Assembly: GCF_013141915.1 (NCBI RefSeq)
Contig: NZ_SROX01000001.1
Span: 496,001 to 560,000 of the forward strand
Direction: 5' to 3'
DNA length: 64,000 nucleotides
Source of the DNA: Cupriavidus necator
GTDB lineage: Bacteria; Pseudomonadota; Gammaproteobacteria; Burkholderiales; Burkholderiaceae
The position numbers and the translations under genes are program-made. Of the stretch, positions 17,380 to 26,373 are shown one piece after another. Numbering within the stretch: the stretch's first letter is position 1; every line of letters starts with the position of its first letter. Below the pieces are notes generated by a model. The model did not search any database and had not been told where the DNA came from. It worked only from the letters and a program-made list of their open reading frames with translations.

Positions 17380-18747
17380 CTAGCGTGCCGCTGGATTTCG
17401 CGTGGCACGGCCAAGACCGGCTTCCTGGGGGCCAAGCTGCCCCTCATGCCGCCGTCCCAGCCACCAACCCAGTCCTGCCCACGCCAGTGCCAGCAGGGCG
17501 CCTGCCAGGGCCACCGTCGCGGGATGGCCCGACAGCGCATCGATGGCGGTCTTGACCCAGGCACTGACCGCATCGCCCGCGCGGTAAACGGCGGTGTCGA
17601 TCACGTTCTTGGCCTTGTACTTGGTTTCGGCATCGACCACGGTGAACAGCATTTCGCGCCCGGGGCGCAGCAGCGCGTATTCGCCCACGCGCCGCAGGAC
17701 CATGACGGCCGCGAGCACGCCGAAGGTGGGCAGCAGGGCCAGCACAAGGAAACCCGCGGTGACTGCCAGCGGCACCGCTGTCAGCAGCATGGTGACCCCA
17801 TAACGGCGCGCCACGCGGCCGGTGAAGAACAGTTGCACGACGATGGTCAGCGCCTGCACCGCGGCATCCAGCGCGCTAAACACCTGGGTCTGGCGGGTGC
17901 GCTCGGGAAAGGCCTCGGCCACCAGCCGAGCCTGCTCGAAGTACAGGAAGGTGCTGGCCGTGGCGAGCAGGATCACGAACAAGCCGATGCCGAGCAGGTA
18001 GCGCGAGCGCAGCAACAGCGACAGCCCGGCCAGCAGCCCGCCGCCAATCGGATTGCCAGGATCCTGGACCGCGCGGGCAGCGGCCTTGCCCGGCTGCGCC
18101 ACGCCCGCGCCAGCCCGCCGGCGCCAGCCGAACAGCCAGCCCACGCCCGGCAGCGTGGCGGCCAGCAAGGCGGCCGACAGCAGCATCAGGCCGGTCAGGC
18201 CGATATGCGGCACCAGCCAGCCGCCCAGCACCGGCCCGGCGAGTCCGCCCGCGCTGGCGCCGGCGGCCAGCAGCGCAAACAGCCGGCGCGCCTGCTCGGG
18301 CCTGAACACATCGGCCATCAGGCTCCATGCCACCGACACCACGAACAGGTTGAACACAGACAGCCACACGTAGAACACACGCGCCAGCCAGATGTTGTCC
18401 GGCAGGGCGCGCGTGGCCAGCGCAAAGGCCAGCAGGTTGGCAATGAAGAAGGCGTATACCCACGGCACGAAGCGGCGCCGTGGCAGCCACGCGCAGACCG
18501 CGCCGTAAAGCGGGATCGCGGCCAGCATCACGACGAAGGTGGCGGTGAACAGCCATTGCAGGTTCTTCACGCCGCCGGCAATGCCCATGGTCTCGCGTAC
18601 CGGACGCAGCATGAAATAGCTGGCGAACAGGCAGAAGAAGAACAGGAAACCGGCCACCACCGCGCCGGCTTCGCCGGTGCGGACACCGAAGCCGCGCCCC
18701 AGCCGGGCCAGGCCGCTGGCAGGTGGCTCGCGCTCGGGATCGTCCAC
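17380..18747 (-). CDS. MFS transporter, NTP/NDP-exchange-like
   Basis: 455 residues, about 12 membrane segments. The N-terminus (FFFCLFASYFMLRPVRETMG) and VAWSLMADVFRPEQARRLF are the hallmark regions of bacterial MFS proteins annotated as ATP/ADP-translocase-like or NTP/NDP exchange transporters. In free-living beta-proteobacteria the substrate of these proteins is unknown, and energy parasitism is unlikely. It lies 12 bases after the aldo/keto reductase gene on the same strand, so the two are probably co-transcribed. Confidence 0.75.
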   Translation of the reverse strand: MDDPEREPPASGLARLGRGFGVRTGEAGAVVAGFLFFFCLFASYFMLRPVRETMGIAGGVKNLQWLFTATFVVMLAAIPLYGAVCAWLPRRRFVPWVYAFFIANLLAFALATRALPDNIWLARVFYVWLSVFNLFVVSVAWSLMADVFRPEQARRLFALLAAGASAGGLAGPVLGGWLVPHIGLTGLMLLSAALLAATLPGVGWLFGWRRRAGAGVAQPGKAAARAVQDPGNPIGGGLLAGLSLLLRSRYLLGIGLFVILLATASTFLYFEQARLVAEAFPERTRQTQVFSALDAAVQALTIVVQLFFTGRVARRYGVTMLLTAVPLAVTAGFLVLALLPTFGVLAAVMVLRRVGEYALLRPGREMLFTVVDAETKYKAKNVIDTAVYRAGDAVSAWVKTAIDALSGHPATVALAGALLALAWAGLGWWLGRRHEGQLGPQEAGLGRATRNPAAR

Positions 18748-18759
18748 GGCCCGGCCAGC

Positions 18760-19677
18760 TTAGCGCAGCAGCGCCACAATGCGCTCGCGCTGGCCGGGGT
18801 CGGGCATGCGGCCCAGCCCGGCGCCGAGGTTGTCGGCCATGTTGCGCGGCTTGGAGGTGGCCGGGATCGCGGCGGTCACGGCCGCATGGCTGACGACAAA
18901 CTTCAGGAACAACTGGCCCCATGAGCCGCAGTCAATATCGCCGGCCCACGGCGGCAGCGGGCGGCCCTTGACGGCACGGAATAGCCGCCCGTCCTGGAAC
19001 GGCCGGTTGGCCAGCACCGCCACGCCGCGCGCCTCGCAAAGCGGCAGCAGCGTGCGTTCGGCATTGCGCTCGGCCACGGAATAGTTGACCTGGACAAAGT
19101 CGACGCGCTCGCTGCGCACGATCGTTTCCAGCGCCTGGTGAGCGTCTTCGCGGTAATGGGTGATGCCCAGGTAGCGGATGCGGCCCTGTTCCTTCAGTTC
19201 GCGCAGCCAGCGCAGGTTGTTTTGCCAGTCGATCAGGTTGTGGACCTGCAGCAGGTCGACCTTGTCCACCTGCAGGTCGGCCAGCGAGCGCGCCCATTGC
19301 GCCTGGGCGGGCGCGCCGGACCGAGCCGAGATCTTGGTGGCCAGGAACACCCGGTTGCGGGCATTGGCCGCCCGCAGCAGGTCGCCGGTGACGGCTTCGG
19401 CGGTGCCGTAGCTGGGCGCGGTATCGACGACCGAGCCTTCGGTCTGCAGCAACAGTCCCATTACCTCCGCCAGTGGCTTGCGTTCGTCAGCCCCGGTGCC
19501 GACGTCGAAAGTGTCGGCGGTGCCCATGCCGATCACGGGCAGGGCTTCAGTGGTGCCCGGGATGTTGCGGCGCAGGGGCGCCGCGACGGTAGCGGCATGG
19601 CCAGGCACGGCTGGCCCGAGTCCGGTGGCGGCCAGCCCGGCGGCCAGGCCCAGGAATGAGCGACGGTCGATCGACAT
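18760..19677 (-). CDS. Tat-exported aldo/keto reductase
   Basis: 305 residues. The N-terminus has a twin-arginine signal (DRRSFLGLAAGLA, cleavage after GHA near residue 28), so the protein is exported folded to the periplasm. The mature part is a TIM-barrel aldo/keto reductase: catalytic Tyr in DTAPSYGTAEAV, Lys in FLATKIS, His in LLQVHNL. An NADPH-dependent enzyme in the periplasm is odd, because free NADPH is not expected there. A bound cofactor or another role should be considered. It is upstream of the MFS gene at 17380. Confidence 0.85.
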   Translation of the reverse strand: MSIDRRSFLGLAAGLAATGLGPAVPGHAATVAAPLRRNIPGTTEALPVIGMGTADTFDVGTGADERKPLAEVMGLLLQTEGSVVDTAPSYGTAEAVTGDLLRAANARNRVFLATKISARSGAPAQAQWARSLADLQVDKVDLLQVHNLIDWQNNLRWLRELKEQGRIRYLGITHYREDAHQALETIVRSERVDFVQVNYSVAERNAERTLLPLCEARGVAVLANRPFQDGRLFRAVKGRPLPPWAGDIDCGSWGQLFLKFVVSHAAVTAAIPATSKPRNMADNLGAGLGRMPDPGQRERIVALLR

Positions 19678-19816
19678 GGGAGCGTTTCCCGGTAAGTCAC
19701 TGACTGGTTGACCTTAGGCGGTGGGCCGGGCCATGTAAACCGTTGCGTTGAGCCTCCGCACCGGGCCTGCGCCCGGGGGCCTGGCGATGCCGGACCAGCG
19801 TGGCGGCCGCTGGGGC

Positions 19817-20197
19817 CTAGTGCAGCCGGGGTTGATGTGCGACACCAAAGCGTGCGGACAATGCGTTGAGGCGCTGGTCCAGTGTCCACAGCCGGGCACC
19901 CGGCGTAATCAAGGTGGAAGCCAGCAACGAGACGTCCACCAGGCCGCAGCCCAGTGCATACAATTTCTCGTGCTCGATCAGCGCGATGACTTCCGCCAGG
20001 CTCGCCTGCCTGGCAGTCTGCAACAGACCGATGTCGCCGAGGGTCCGGTCCCGTGGGGCCGGAGGCGTCCCGCAGGCGAGTTCAGCCACGACCATCGGGT
20101 GGGTCAGCACCTGGTCAGCCTGCATCAGGCGGACCAGTGCGTCATTGCGGTACCTGAAATGGTCGACCCACACCGAGGTGTCGACGAGCACGCTCAT
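19817..20197 (-). CDS. vapC: PIN-domain toxin, VapC-like
   Basis: 126 residues, the usual VapC size. Acidic metal-binding residues of the PIN nuclease fold are in [18 protein letters not shown], the LVDVSLLAS segment and TLDQRL. It overlaps the antitoxin stop by four bases (20194-20197), the usual antitoxin-first order. VapC toxins cleave specific RNAs, often initiator tRNA or rRNA. Confidence 0.88.
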   Translation of the reverse strand: MSVLVDTSVWVDHFRYRNDALVRLMQADQVLTHPMVVAELACGTPPAPRDRTLGDIGLLQTARQASLAEVIALIEHEKLYALGCGLVDVSLLASTLITPGARLWTLDQRLNALSARFGVAHQPRLH

Positions 20198-20400
20198 TTG
20201 GCATCGGGCTCGGCAGTACGACGGGGCACGTCCTGCATGTCGGGGACGGCGCCGCCCAGGGCGGCAAGGCGCTTGGCTGCCTGCACCCGGACGAAGGTCT
20301 TGATTGCCTCACGAAAAAGATCAGATTTGTCCATACCGGGATCCGCCATCTCTAGTGCTTGTTCATACAGGGCGTCATCAATCGTGACAGTTGTGCGCAT
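20194..20400 (-). CDS. vapB: VapB-like ribbon-helix-helix antitoxin
   Basis: 68 residues. It begins [18 protein letters not shown], a ribbon-helix-helix DNA-binding N-terminus, and ends with a charged tail (RRTAEPDAK) expected to wrap the toxin. First gene of a two-gene toxin-antitoxin operon, probably autorepressed by the complex. The neighbouring genes are metabolic and there is no sign of a mobile element around it. Confidence 0.85.
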   Translation of the reverse strand: MRTTVTIDDALYEQALEMADPGMDKSDLFREAIKTFVRVQAAKRLAALGGAVPDMQDVPRRTAEPDAK

Positions 20401-20566
20401 GCCGGGCTCCGTGCTTCAAAGTTGATGTCAATGTGCATCAAAAATGGAATCAAGGCAAGAGCAACGGTGGGCGTATGCATGCGCCAATGCCCCCGACGCG
20501 CAACTTGCACGCGTCCCGCCATCTGCCCGGACCGCGTCGCGCGGCGCCCGCGCGCCGGTTTGAAGT

Positions 20567-21928
20567 TCAGACCAGCGTGGCCAGGCCTAGCGTCAGCAGC
20601 AGCGCCACCACCGAGATGATGGTTTCGCAGACCGACCAGGTCTTGAAGGTCTGGGCCACTGTCATGTTGAAGTACTCCTTGACCAGCCAGAAGCCGCCGT
20701 CGTTCACATGCGACAGGATCAGCGAGCCGGCGCCGGTGGTCAGCACCAGCAACTCGGGGCGGGTGCCGGGCACGCTGGCGGCGATCGGCGCGACAATGCC
20801 CGCCGCCGTGGTCATGGCCACCGTGGCCGAGCCCGTGGCGATACGGATCATCACCGCGACCAGCCAACCAAGCACCAGCACCGACACGTTGGCGCCCGTG
20901 GCAACGTCCACGATGGCGTTGGAGATGCCCGAGTCGCGCAGGATGCGGCCAAAGCCGCCGCCGGCCCCGACCACCAGCGTGATGATGGCGGTGGGCGCCA
21001 CGCACTCGTTGGTGAACTTGAGGATGGTCTCCCGGTTGAAGCCGCGTGCCTTGCCGAAGGTGTAGAAGCTCACCAGCGCGGCGATCAGCAGCGCCATCAC
21101 CGAGTTGCCGATCAGCTTCAGGAAGTCGTTGGCGAAGGTCTTGGGCGTGGTGAACAGGTCGGCCCAGCTGCCGATCAGCATCAGGATCACGGGCAGCAGG
21201 ATGGTGAACACCGTGATGCCGAAGCCTGGCAGCTCGTGCGACGCCTTGACGCGCTCATCCTCTTCGGTGAATTGCTGGGCGAGCGGGTTGTACTCGGGCA
21301 GCTTGACGTAGCGGTCCATCAGCCTGGCGAACAGCGGGCCGGCGAGCGCGGCGGTGGGAATGCCCACGATCAGCGCATACATGATGGTCTTGCCGATATC
21401 AGCGCCATACGCGGTCACCGCAAGCAGCGCGGCCGGGTGCGGCGGGATCAGGCCGTGCACCACCGACAGGCCGGCCACCATCGGGATGCCCACCAGCACC
21501 ATCGACGTGCCGGTGCGCTTGGCCACGTTGAAGGCGATCGGCACAAGCAGCACGAAACCCACCTCAAAAAACACTGGCAAGCCGACGATAAACGCGATGG
21601 TGGCCATGGCCCAATGCACGTTCTTCGCACCGAAGAAATCAATCAGCGTGTTGGCGATGCGCTCGGCCCCCCCGGACTCGGCCATCATCTTGCCGAGCAT
21701 GGTGCCCAGGCCCACCACCAGCGCAATATGGCCGAGGGTGCCGCCGACGCCGGCTTCAAACGACTTGACGATGTCGCCCATCGGCATGCCCACGGCAAAG
21801 CCGAGCAGCACCGAGACGACCACCAGGGTAATGAACGGATTGAGCTTGAAACGCGCGATCAGCACCACCAGTGCGATCACGGCGATCAGCGCATACACCA
21901 AGAGCGTGGTTCCGGTGACGGCACCCAT
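20567..21928 (-). CDS. GntP-family permease (aldonic acid or D-amino acid)
   Basis: 453 residues with about 12-14 hydrophobic segments; family features include GLGTMLGKMMAESGGAERIA and IPPHPAALLAV. GntP proteins are proton symporters for gluconate and relatives; DsdX of the same family carries D-serine. Here it is the last gene of an operon with RpiR, a D-aminoacylase homologue and RidA, and it faces genes for an ammonia-lyase, KDG kinase and KDPG aldolase. An amino-aldonic acid such as N-acetylglucosaminate or glucosaminate fits both the permease family and the enzymes. This is inference. Confidence 0.9.
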   Translation of the reverse strand: MGAVTGTTLLVYALIAVIALVVLIARFKLNPFITLVVVSVLLGFAVGMPMGDIVKSFEAGVGGTLGHIALVVGLGTMLGKMMAESGGAERIANTLIDFFGAKNVHWAMATIAFIVGLPVFFEVGFVLLVPIAFNVAKRTGTSMVLVGIPMVAGLSVVHGLIPPHPAALLAVTAYGADIGKTIMYALIVGIPTAALAGPLFARLMDRYVKLPEYNPLAQQFTEEDERVKASHELPGFGITVFTILLPVILMLIGSWADLFTTPKTFANDFLKLIGNSVMALLIAALVSFYTFGKARGFNRETILKFTNECVAPTAIITLVVGAGGGFGRILRDSGISNAIVDVATGANVSVLVLGWLVAVMIRIATGSATVAMTTAAGIVAPIAASVPGTRPELLVLTTGAGSLILSHVNDGGFWLVKEYFNMTVAQTFKTWSVCETIISVVALLLTLGLATLV

Positions 21929-21989
21929 ATTGTCTCCTTGCGTGGAAAAAAAGCCGCTTATGGCGGCATGGTTGGATTTTTGGTTTTTT

Positions 21990-22015
21990 CCCCTCTGCCG
22001 CTTGCGGGAGAGGGG
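21990..22015. repeat. 26-base intergenic palindrome, copy 3
   Basis: Nearly the same palindrome as at 4156 and 4298. Arms are CCCCTCTGCCGC and GCGGGAGAGGGG around TT, with one arm mismatch. It lies between ridA and the gntP-family gene, again inside an operon and in the copy 1 orientation. Confidence 0.8.
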
Positions 22016-22056
22016 GCAGGCAATCAGGAATCAGCAATCAGCAATCGGCAGCAGGC

Positions 22057-22449
22057 TCAGGCCGCCGGCTTCTTGTAGGCGATGCAGTCGACCTCGACTT
22101 TGCAATCCACCACCATGCTCGACTGCACGCAGGCGCGCGCGGGCGGGTTGGCGCCGAAGTATTCCTTGAAGATCTTGTTGAACGAGGCGAAGTCGCGCGT
22201 GTCGTCCAGCCACACGCCGCAGCGCACGACGTGCTCGGGGCCGTAGCCGGCCTCGGCCAGGATGGCCAGCACGTTCTTGATGGCCTGGTGGGTCTGGGGC
22301 ACGATGCCGCCGTCGATGACCTCGCCGTTGACCATCGGCACCTGGCCGGAGACGTAGAGCCAGCCGTCGGCTGCGACCGCGCGGGCAAAGGGCATGTGCT
22401 GCCCGCCAGTACCGGTGCCGCCTTCGACGCCGAATCGTTTGATGTCCAT
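22057..22449 (-). CDS. RidA-family imine/enamine deaminase
   Basis: 130 residues, YjgF/YER057c/UK114 fold. Typical segments are GWLYVSGQVPMVNG, QTHQAIKNVLAILAEAG and the Arg/Glu-containing end (ARACVQSSMVVDCKVEVDCIAY). RidA proteins hydrolyse reactive 2-aminoacrylate-type enamines or imines released by PLP-dependent ammonia-lyases. That fits the fold-III PLP enzyme encoded at 25092. It is between the deacylase gene and the permease gene in one operon. Confidence 0.92.
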   Translation of the reverse strand: MDIKRFGVEGGTGTGGQHMPFARAVAADGWLYVSGQVPMVNGEVIDGGIVPQTHQAIKNVLAILAEAGYGPEHVVRCGVWLDDTRDFASFNKIFKEYFGANPPARACVQSSMVVDCKVEVDCIAYKKPAA

Positions 22450-22506
22450 GAGTACTCCTGGAAATGAGTGGGATAGGGGAGGGGGAAGCGCGGCGCTGCG
22501 GGCGGG

Positions 22507-23961
22507 TCAGCCCGCGCCGCGGGGCAGGAACCGGCCGGCGCGCACGCCGGTGCTCTGGCGTTGCTGCCATGACAGCTCGCCATTGACCCAGACCGCGGCA
22601 ATGCCCTCGGCCGGTTGCATGGGATCGGTAAAGCTGGCCGCGTCGCGGATGGTGGCGGCATCGAACAGCACCAGGTCAGCCCAGTAGCCTTCGCGCACGA
22701 AGCCGCGCTGGTGCAACCCGAAGCGCTCGGCGGACATGCCGGTCATCTTGTTGACGGCGACGGTCAGCGGGAACAGCTCACGGTCGCGCGCATAATGGCC
22801 CAGCACGCGCGGGAACGCGCCCCACAGGCGCGGGTGCGGCAGCGGGTCGTTGGGCAGGCCGTCCGAGCCGACCACCGTGGCGGGGTGGCTCAGGATGCGG
22901 TCGACGTCGGCGTCTTCCATGCAGTGGTAAACCGCGCCGGCGGGCATCAGCCGGCGCGCCGCCTGGTGCAGATCAACCTGCCATTCGGCGGCGATGTCGG
23001 CGAGCAGCCGGCCGCTCATCTCAGGCGCGCCCTCGGACCAGGTCACCATGATGTCGAAGTCGCTGGTGACCTGCTTCAGGTCCAGCGTCGACGAACTGGC
23101 GGTGTAGGGATAGCAGTCGCAGCCTACCGGCTGCCAGCGCTGCGCGCCGTCAAGTGCGTCCAGTACCTCGGTGCTGCGGCCCCAGTTGGCCACGCCGGCG
23201 CATTTCAGGTGCGAGATCACCACCGGTACGCGCGCATGGCGGCCGATGCGAAAGGCCTCGTCCATGGCGTCAAGGATTTCGGCGAACTCGCTGCGCAAGT
23301 GGGTTGCGTAGAGCGCGCCGGCGTTGGCCAGCGGCTCGGCCAGCGCCAGCACTTCCTCGGTCGGCGCGCTGAAGGCATTGGCGTAGGCCAGCCCGGTGGA
23401 CAGACCCAGCGCGCCGTGCTGCAGCGCTTCTTCGAGCTGCGCGCGCATTGCCGCGATTTCCTGCGGCGTGGCGGCGCGATCGAAACGATCCATATGGTTG
23501 CTGCGCAGCGCGGTATGGCCGACCAGGGCGGCGACATTGACCGCGGGTTGCGCGGCTTCGACCGCATCGACATAGGCCTTGAAGTCCGGATAGCGGAAGG
23601 CGTCGGCATGGCCGAGCAGGTTCATGGGGTCGGGCGGCTCGCCCGTCAGCGTGACCGGCGCGGCGCTGATGCCGCAGTTGCCGACCACCACCGTGGTGAC
23701 GCCCTGCGACAGCTTCGGCGTCATCGCGGGCTGGCGCACCACGTTGGTGTCGTCATGCGTGTGCACGTCGATAAAGCCGGGGGCGAGCACCAGGCCATCG
23801 CCCTCGACCACATGCGCGGCCGCGTCGGGATCGATCGCGCCGGGTGCGTCGATGCAGGCGATGCGGCCGTCGCGCAAGGCCACGTCGGCCAGGCGCGCGG
23901 CCGCGCCGGAGCCGTCGATCAGCGTGACGCAGCGGATCAGGGTATCGAACAGGTGTGGCAT
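22507..23961 (-). CDS. N-acyl-D-amino-acid deacylase family amidohydrolase
   Basis: 484 residues from the ATG at 23961 (MPHLFDTLIRCVTLID). The frame continues upstream into the regulator gene without homology. Metal-binding FIDVHTHDDTNV and TTVVVGNCGISAAPV are intact, and the C-terminal amidohydrolase segment HQRGFVREGYWADLVLFD is present. The family removes acetyl groups from N-acetyl-D-amino acids. A member has been described as deacetylating N-acetylglucosaminate in oxidative chitin breakdown. It starts 2 bases after the rpiR-type gene stop. Confidence 0.9.
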   Translation of the reverse strand: MPHLFDTLIRCVTLIDGSGAAARLADVALRDGRIACIDAPGAIDPDAAAHVVEGDGLVLAPGFIDVHTHDDTNVVRQPAMTPKLSQGVTTVVVGNCGISAAPVTLTGEPPDPMNLLGHADAFRYPDFKAYVDAVEAAQPAVNVAALVGHTALRSNHMDRFDRAATPQEIAAMRAQLEEALQHGALGLSTGLAYANAFSAPTEEVLALAEPLANAGALYATHLRSEFAEILDAMDEAFRIGRHARVPVVISHLKCAGVANWGRSTEVLDALDGAQRWQPVGCDCYPYTASSSTLDLKQVTSDFDIMVTWSEGAPEMSGRLLADIAAEWQVDLHQAARRLMPAGAVYHCMEDADVDRILSHPATVVGSDGLPNDPLPHPRLWGAFPRVLGHYARDRELFPLTVAVNKMTGMSAERFGLHQRGFVREGYWADLVLFDAATIRDAASFTDPMQPAEGIAAVWVNGELSWQQRQSTGVRAGRFLPRGAG

Positions 23962-23963
23962 GG

Positions 23964-24866
23964 TCAGTCTCCCAGCGGCTGGCGACTGTCGGGGCCCTTG
24001 CCGGGGCCGCTGTCGCCGCGGTGGCTGTCCAGCACGTACTTGAGCCGGCGCAGGCGCTCCTTGCTCTGGTCCGGCTGCAGCAGCGCGCATTGCGTGGCCA
24101 GCACGTCCAGCACCATCAGCATGGCGTAGCGCGATGCCGATGGCTTGAAAATGAAATCCGTCTCCAGCGTGCGCACCGGCAGCAGCACGTCGGCGCGCGC
24201 GGCCAGCGGCGAGCCCAGCGCGGTCACGGCCACCAGGCGGGCGCCGTACTCGCGCGCGATATCGCAACTGGCCAGCATCTCCGGCACGCGGCCACTGGCC
24301 GAGAAGGCCAGCACCACGTCGTCGCGGCCCAGCGTGGCCGCCACCATCTTCTGCAGCAGGGCATCCTGGTAGCTGGCCACCGGCAGGCCCAGGCGCGCCA
24401 AGCGGTGGCGCGCTTCATCGGCCATGAACGACGAGCCGCCGCCCATGCCAAAAGCGTAGACCATGCGTGCGCCAAGCAACAGGCGCGCTGCCGCTTCGAT
24501 GCGCTGCGCATCCATCAGGCCGCGGTTGGCTTCGAGCGCGCCCAGGATGTCGGCGTGGATGCTGTCGGCCAGCGTGGCCGGTGCGGCCTCGCCCGCGGCG
24601 CTTGCCGGCTGCAGGAAGCGCGCGCCCACCGCGGTGGCCTGGGCCAGGCGCAGCTTCAGGTCGCGAACGTCGCGGCAGCCGATGGCCTTGGCAAAGCGCG
24701 TCACGCTGGCCTCGCTGACACCGGCCTTGCGGGCGAGTTCATTGATGCTGGCGGCTGCCGCGCCCGCCAGGTCTTCCAGCACCACCTGCGCAACCTTCTG
24801 CTCGGCCAGGCGCAAGGCGGGGCCGCGCTCGGCGATGCGGGTGAGGATGTCGAAAGGCGCGGTCAT
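23964..24866 (-). CDS. MurR/RpiR-family transcriptional regulator
   Basis: 300 residues. An N-terminal HTH_6 domain (NELARKAGVSEASVTRFAKAIG, about residues 40-65) is followed by a SIS sugar-isomerase-like domain (YAFGMGGGSSFMADEA; FSASGRVPEML) that usually binds a phosphosugar. First gene of the leftward operon and divergent from the ammonia-lyase gene, so it probably controls both arms. KDPG or a phosphorylated intermediate is a likely effector. A candidate operator is at 25029-25046. Confidence 0.9.
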   Translation of the reverse strand: MTAPFDILTRIAERGPALRLAEQKVAQVVLEDLAGAAAASINELARKAGVSEASVTRFAKAIGCRDVRDLKLRLAQATAVGARFLQPASAAGEAAPATLADSIHADILGALEANRGLMDAQRIEAAARLLLGARMVYAFGMGGGSSFMADEARHRLARLGLPVASYQDALLQKMVAATLGRDDVVLAFSASGRVPEMLASCDIAREYGARLVAVTALGSPLAARADVLLPVRTLETDFIFKPSASRYAMLMVLDVLATQCALLQPDQSKERLRRLKYVLDSHRGDSGPGKGPDSRQPLGD

Positions 24867-25028
24867 GGTCGGTGTGGATCGTCGCGAAGCGCGTTTGGAT
24901 TCCTGATGTGACGAAAGCTGCAGTCAATGCGGACAGGGGCTATAACAGTGACTGGCGCCTGAGCCCTGCCACTCGTCCTGGCTGCGCACTGGTGCTGCCC
25001 GTGCTGGCGTGGTACTTTATAACAAGGA

Positions 25029-25056
25029 TGAAATATCTTATTTTCAGGGCTATGAT
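25029..25056 (+). promoter_or_regulatory. Putative RpiR operator and promoter before the ammonia-lyase gene
   Basis: The AT-rich divergent gap contains TGAAATATCTTATTTTCA (25029-25046), a nearly perfect dyad of the TGAAA..TTTCA type seen for RpiR regulators. It is followed by a good -10 hexamer TATGAT (25051-25056). The dyad covers the -35 region, as expected for repression. No strong -35 hexamer is visible. Confidence 0.45.
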
Positions 25057-25091
25057 TACGTCAATCAGATTTTTTCAGGGTGATGACAGGC

Positions 25092-26360
25092 ATGCGTGAA
25101 ATAAAGTATCAGGCCGGCGTGATCGATCCGCTCAACAAGGCGCTGGGCCGCATGGCCGCCCCGATGGCCCCGGACGCGGCGGGCCAGACCGGTTGGAACC
25201 TGCTGCGGGAAGAACTGAGCCTGCCGGCCGCGGTACTGTATGAAGACCGTCTCGCGCACAACCTGGAATGGATGCGCCGCTTCATGGACGAATACGGCGT
25301 GCAGCTGGCGCCGCATGGCAAGACCACCATGGCGCCCAAGCTGTTTGCCCGGCAACTGGGTGCCGGCGCGTGGGGCATCACCCTGGCCACCGCGCACCAG
25401 ACCGCTGCGGCGCATGCGCACGGCGTCAAGCGGGTGCTGATGGCCAACCAGCTGGTCGGCCGCCGCAACATGGAGATCATCGCGGACCTGCTGCGCGACC
25501 CGGACTTTGAATTCTTCGCGCTGGTGGATTCGGCGGCGCTGGTCGACCAGCTCGGCAAGTTCTTCCAGCAGCGTGGACAGACGCTGCAGGTGCTGCTTGA
25601 ACTGGGTGTCGAAGGCGGGCGTACCGGCGTGCGCGATGACGCGCAGCAGCAGGCCGTGCTCGACGCGCTGGCGCGCTGGCCCGACGCGCTGTCGCTGGCC
25701 GGCGTGGAGATCTACGAGGGCGTGCTCAAGGAAGAAGCCGATATCCGCCGGTTCCTGCAGCGCACCGTGGCGGTGACCAGGCAATTGGCCGCACAAGGCC
25801 GCTTTGGCCGCAGCCCGGTGGTGATGTCGGGCGCGGGATCGGCGTGGTACGACGTGGTGGCCGAGGAATTCGCGCGCACCGATATCGGCGCGCCGATCGA
25901 CATCGTGCTGCGTCCCGGCTGCTACCTCACGCACGATGTTGGCATCTACCGCGCCGCGCAGCAGCGCATCCTGGCGAGCAACCCGGTGGCGCAGAAAATG
26001 CGCGAGGGTTTGCTGCCGGCGCTGCAGCTGTGGGCTTATGTGCAGTCGATCCCGGAACCCGACCGCGTCATCATCGGCATGGGCAAGCGCGATGCCGCCT
26101 TCGACGCCGGCATGCCGATCCCGGCACGGCTGTACCGCCCTGGCAGCGAGGCGCCGGTGGACGTGCCCGCGCATTGGGAAGTCACCGGCATGATGGACCA
26201 GCACGCCTACCTGCAGGTCAGGCCGGGCGACGACATCCAGGTCGGCGACATGATCGCCTTCGATATCTCGCACCCGTGCCTGACTTTCGACAAGTGGCGC
26301 CATATCCCGGTGCTGGATCGCGACATGCGCGTGATCGACATCGTGCAAACTTTCTTCTGA
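25092..26360 (+). CDS. Fold-type III PLP amino acid deaminase (glucosaminate ammonia-lyase candidate)
   Basis: 422 residues from the ATG at 25092 (MREIKYQAGVIDPLN). ATG at 25083 or GTG at 25080 would add a few residues, but AGGG at 25077-25080 fits 25092 better. The PLP lysine is in LAPHGKTTMAPKL and the C-terminal metal-site HxC is in DISHPCLTF, as in the D-serine dehydratase/DSD1 group. Proteins of this type are annotated as amino acid deaminases and include D-glucosaminate dehydratases, which give 2-keto-3-deoxygluconate and ammonia. The next gene encodes a KDG kinase, which supports that substrate over D-serine. Confidence 0.88.
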   Translation: MREIKYQAGVIDPLNKALGRMAAPMAPDAAGQTGWNLLREELSLPAAVLYEDRLAHNLEWMRRFMDEYGVQLAPHGKTTMAPKLFARQLGAGAWGITLATAHQTAAAHAHGVKRVLMANQLVGRRNMEIIADLLRDPDFEFFALVDSAALVDQLGKFFQQRGQTLQVLLELGVEGGRTGVRDDAQQQAVLDALARWPDALSLAGVEIYEGVLKEEADIRRFLQRTVAVTRQLAAQGRFGRSPVVMSGAGSAWYDVVAEEFARTDIGAPIDIVLRPGCYLTHDVGIYRAAQQRILASNPVAQKMREGLLPALQLWAYVQSIPEPDRVIIGMGKRDAAFDAGMPIPARLYRPGSEAPVDVPAHWEVTGMMDQHAYLQVRPGDDIQVGDMIAFDISHPCLTFDKWRHIPVLDRDMRVIDIVQTFF

Positions 26361-26373
26361 GGCAAGCGGCCCC

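Noticed and set aside
19817-20400. VapBC as a mark of a genomic island
   Set aside because: No integrase, tRNA or repeat borders and no visible shift in base composition around it.
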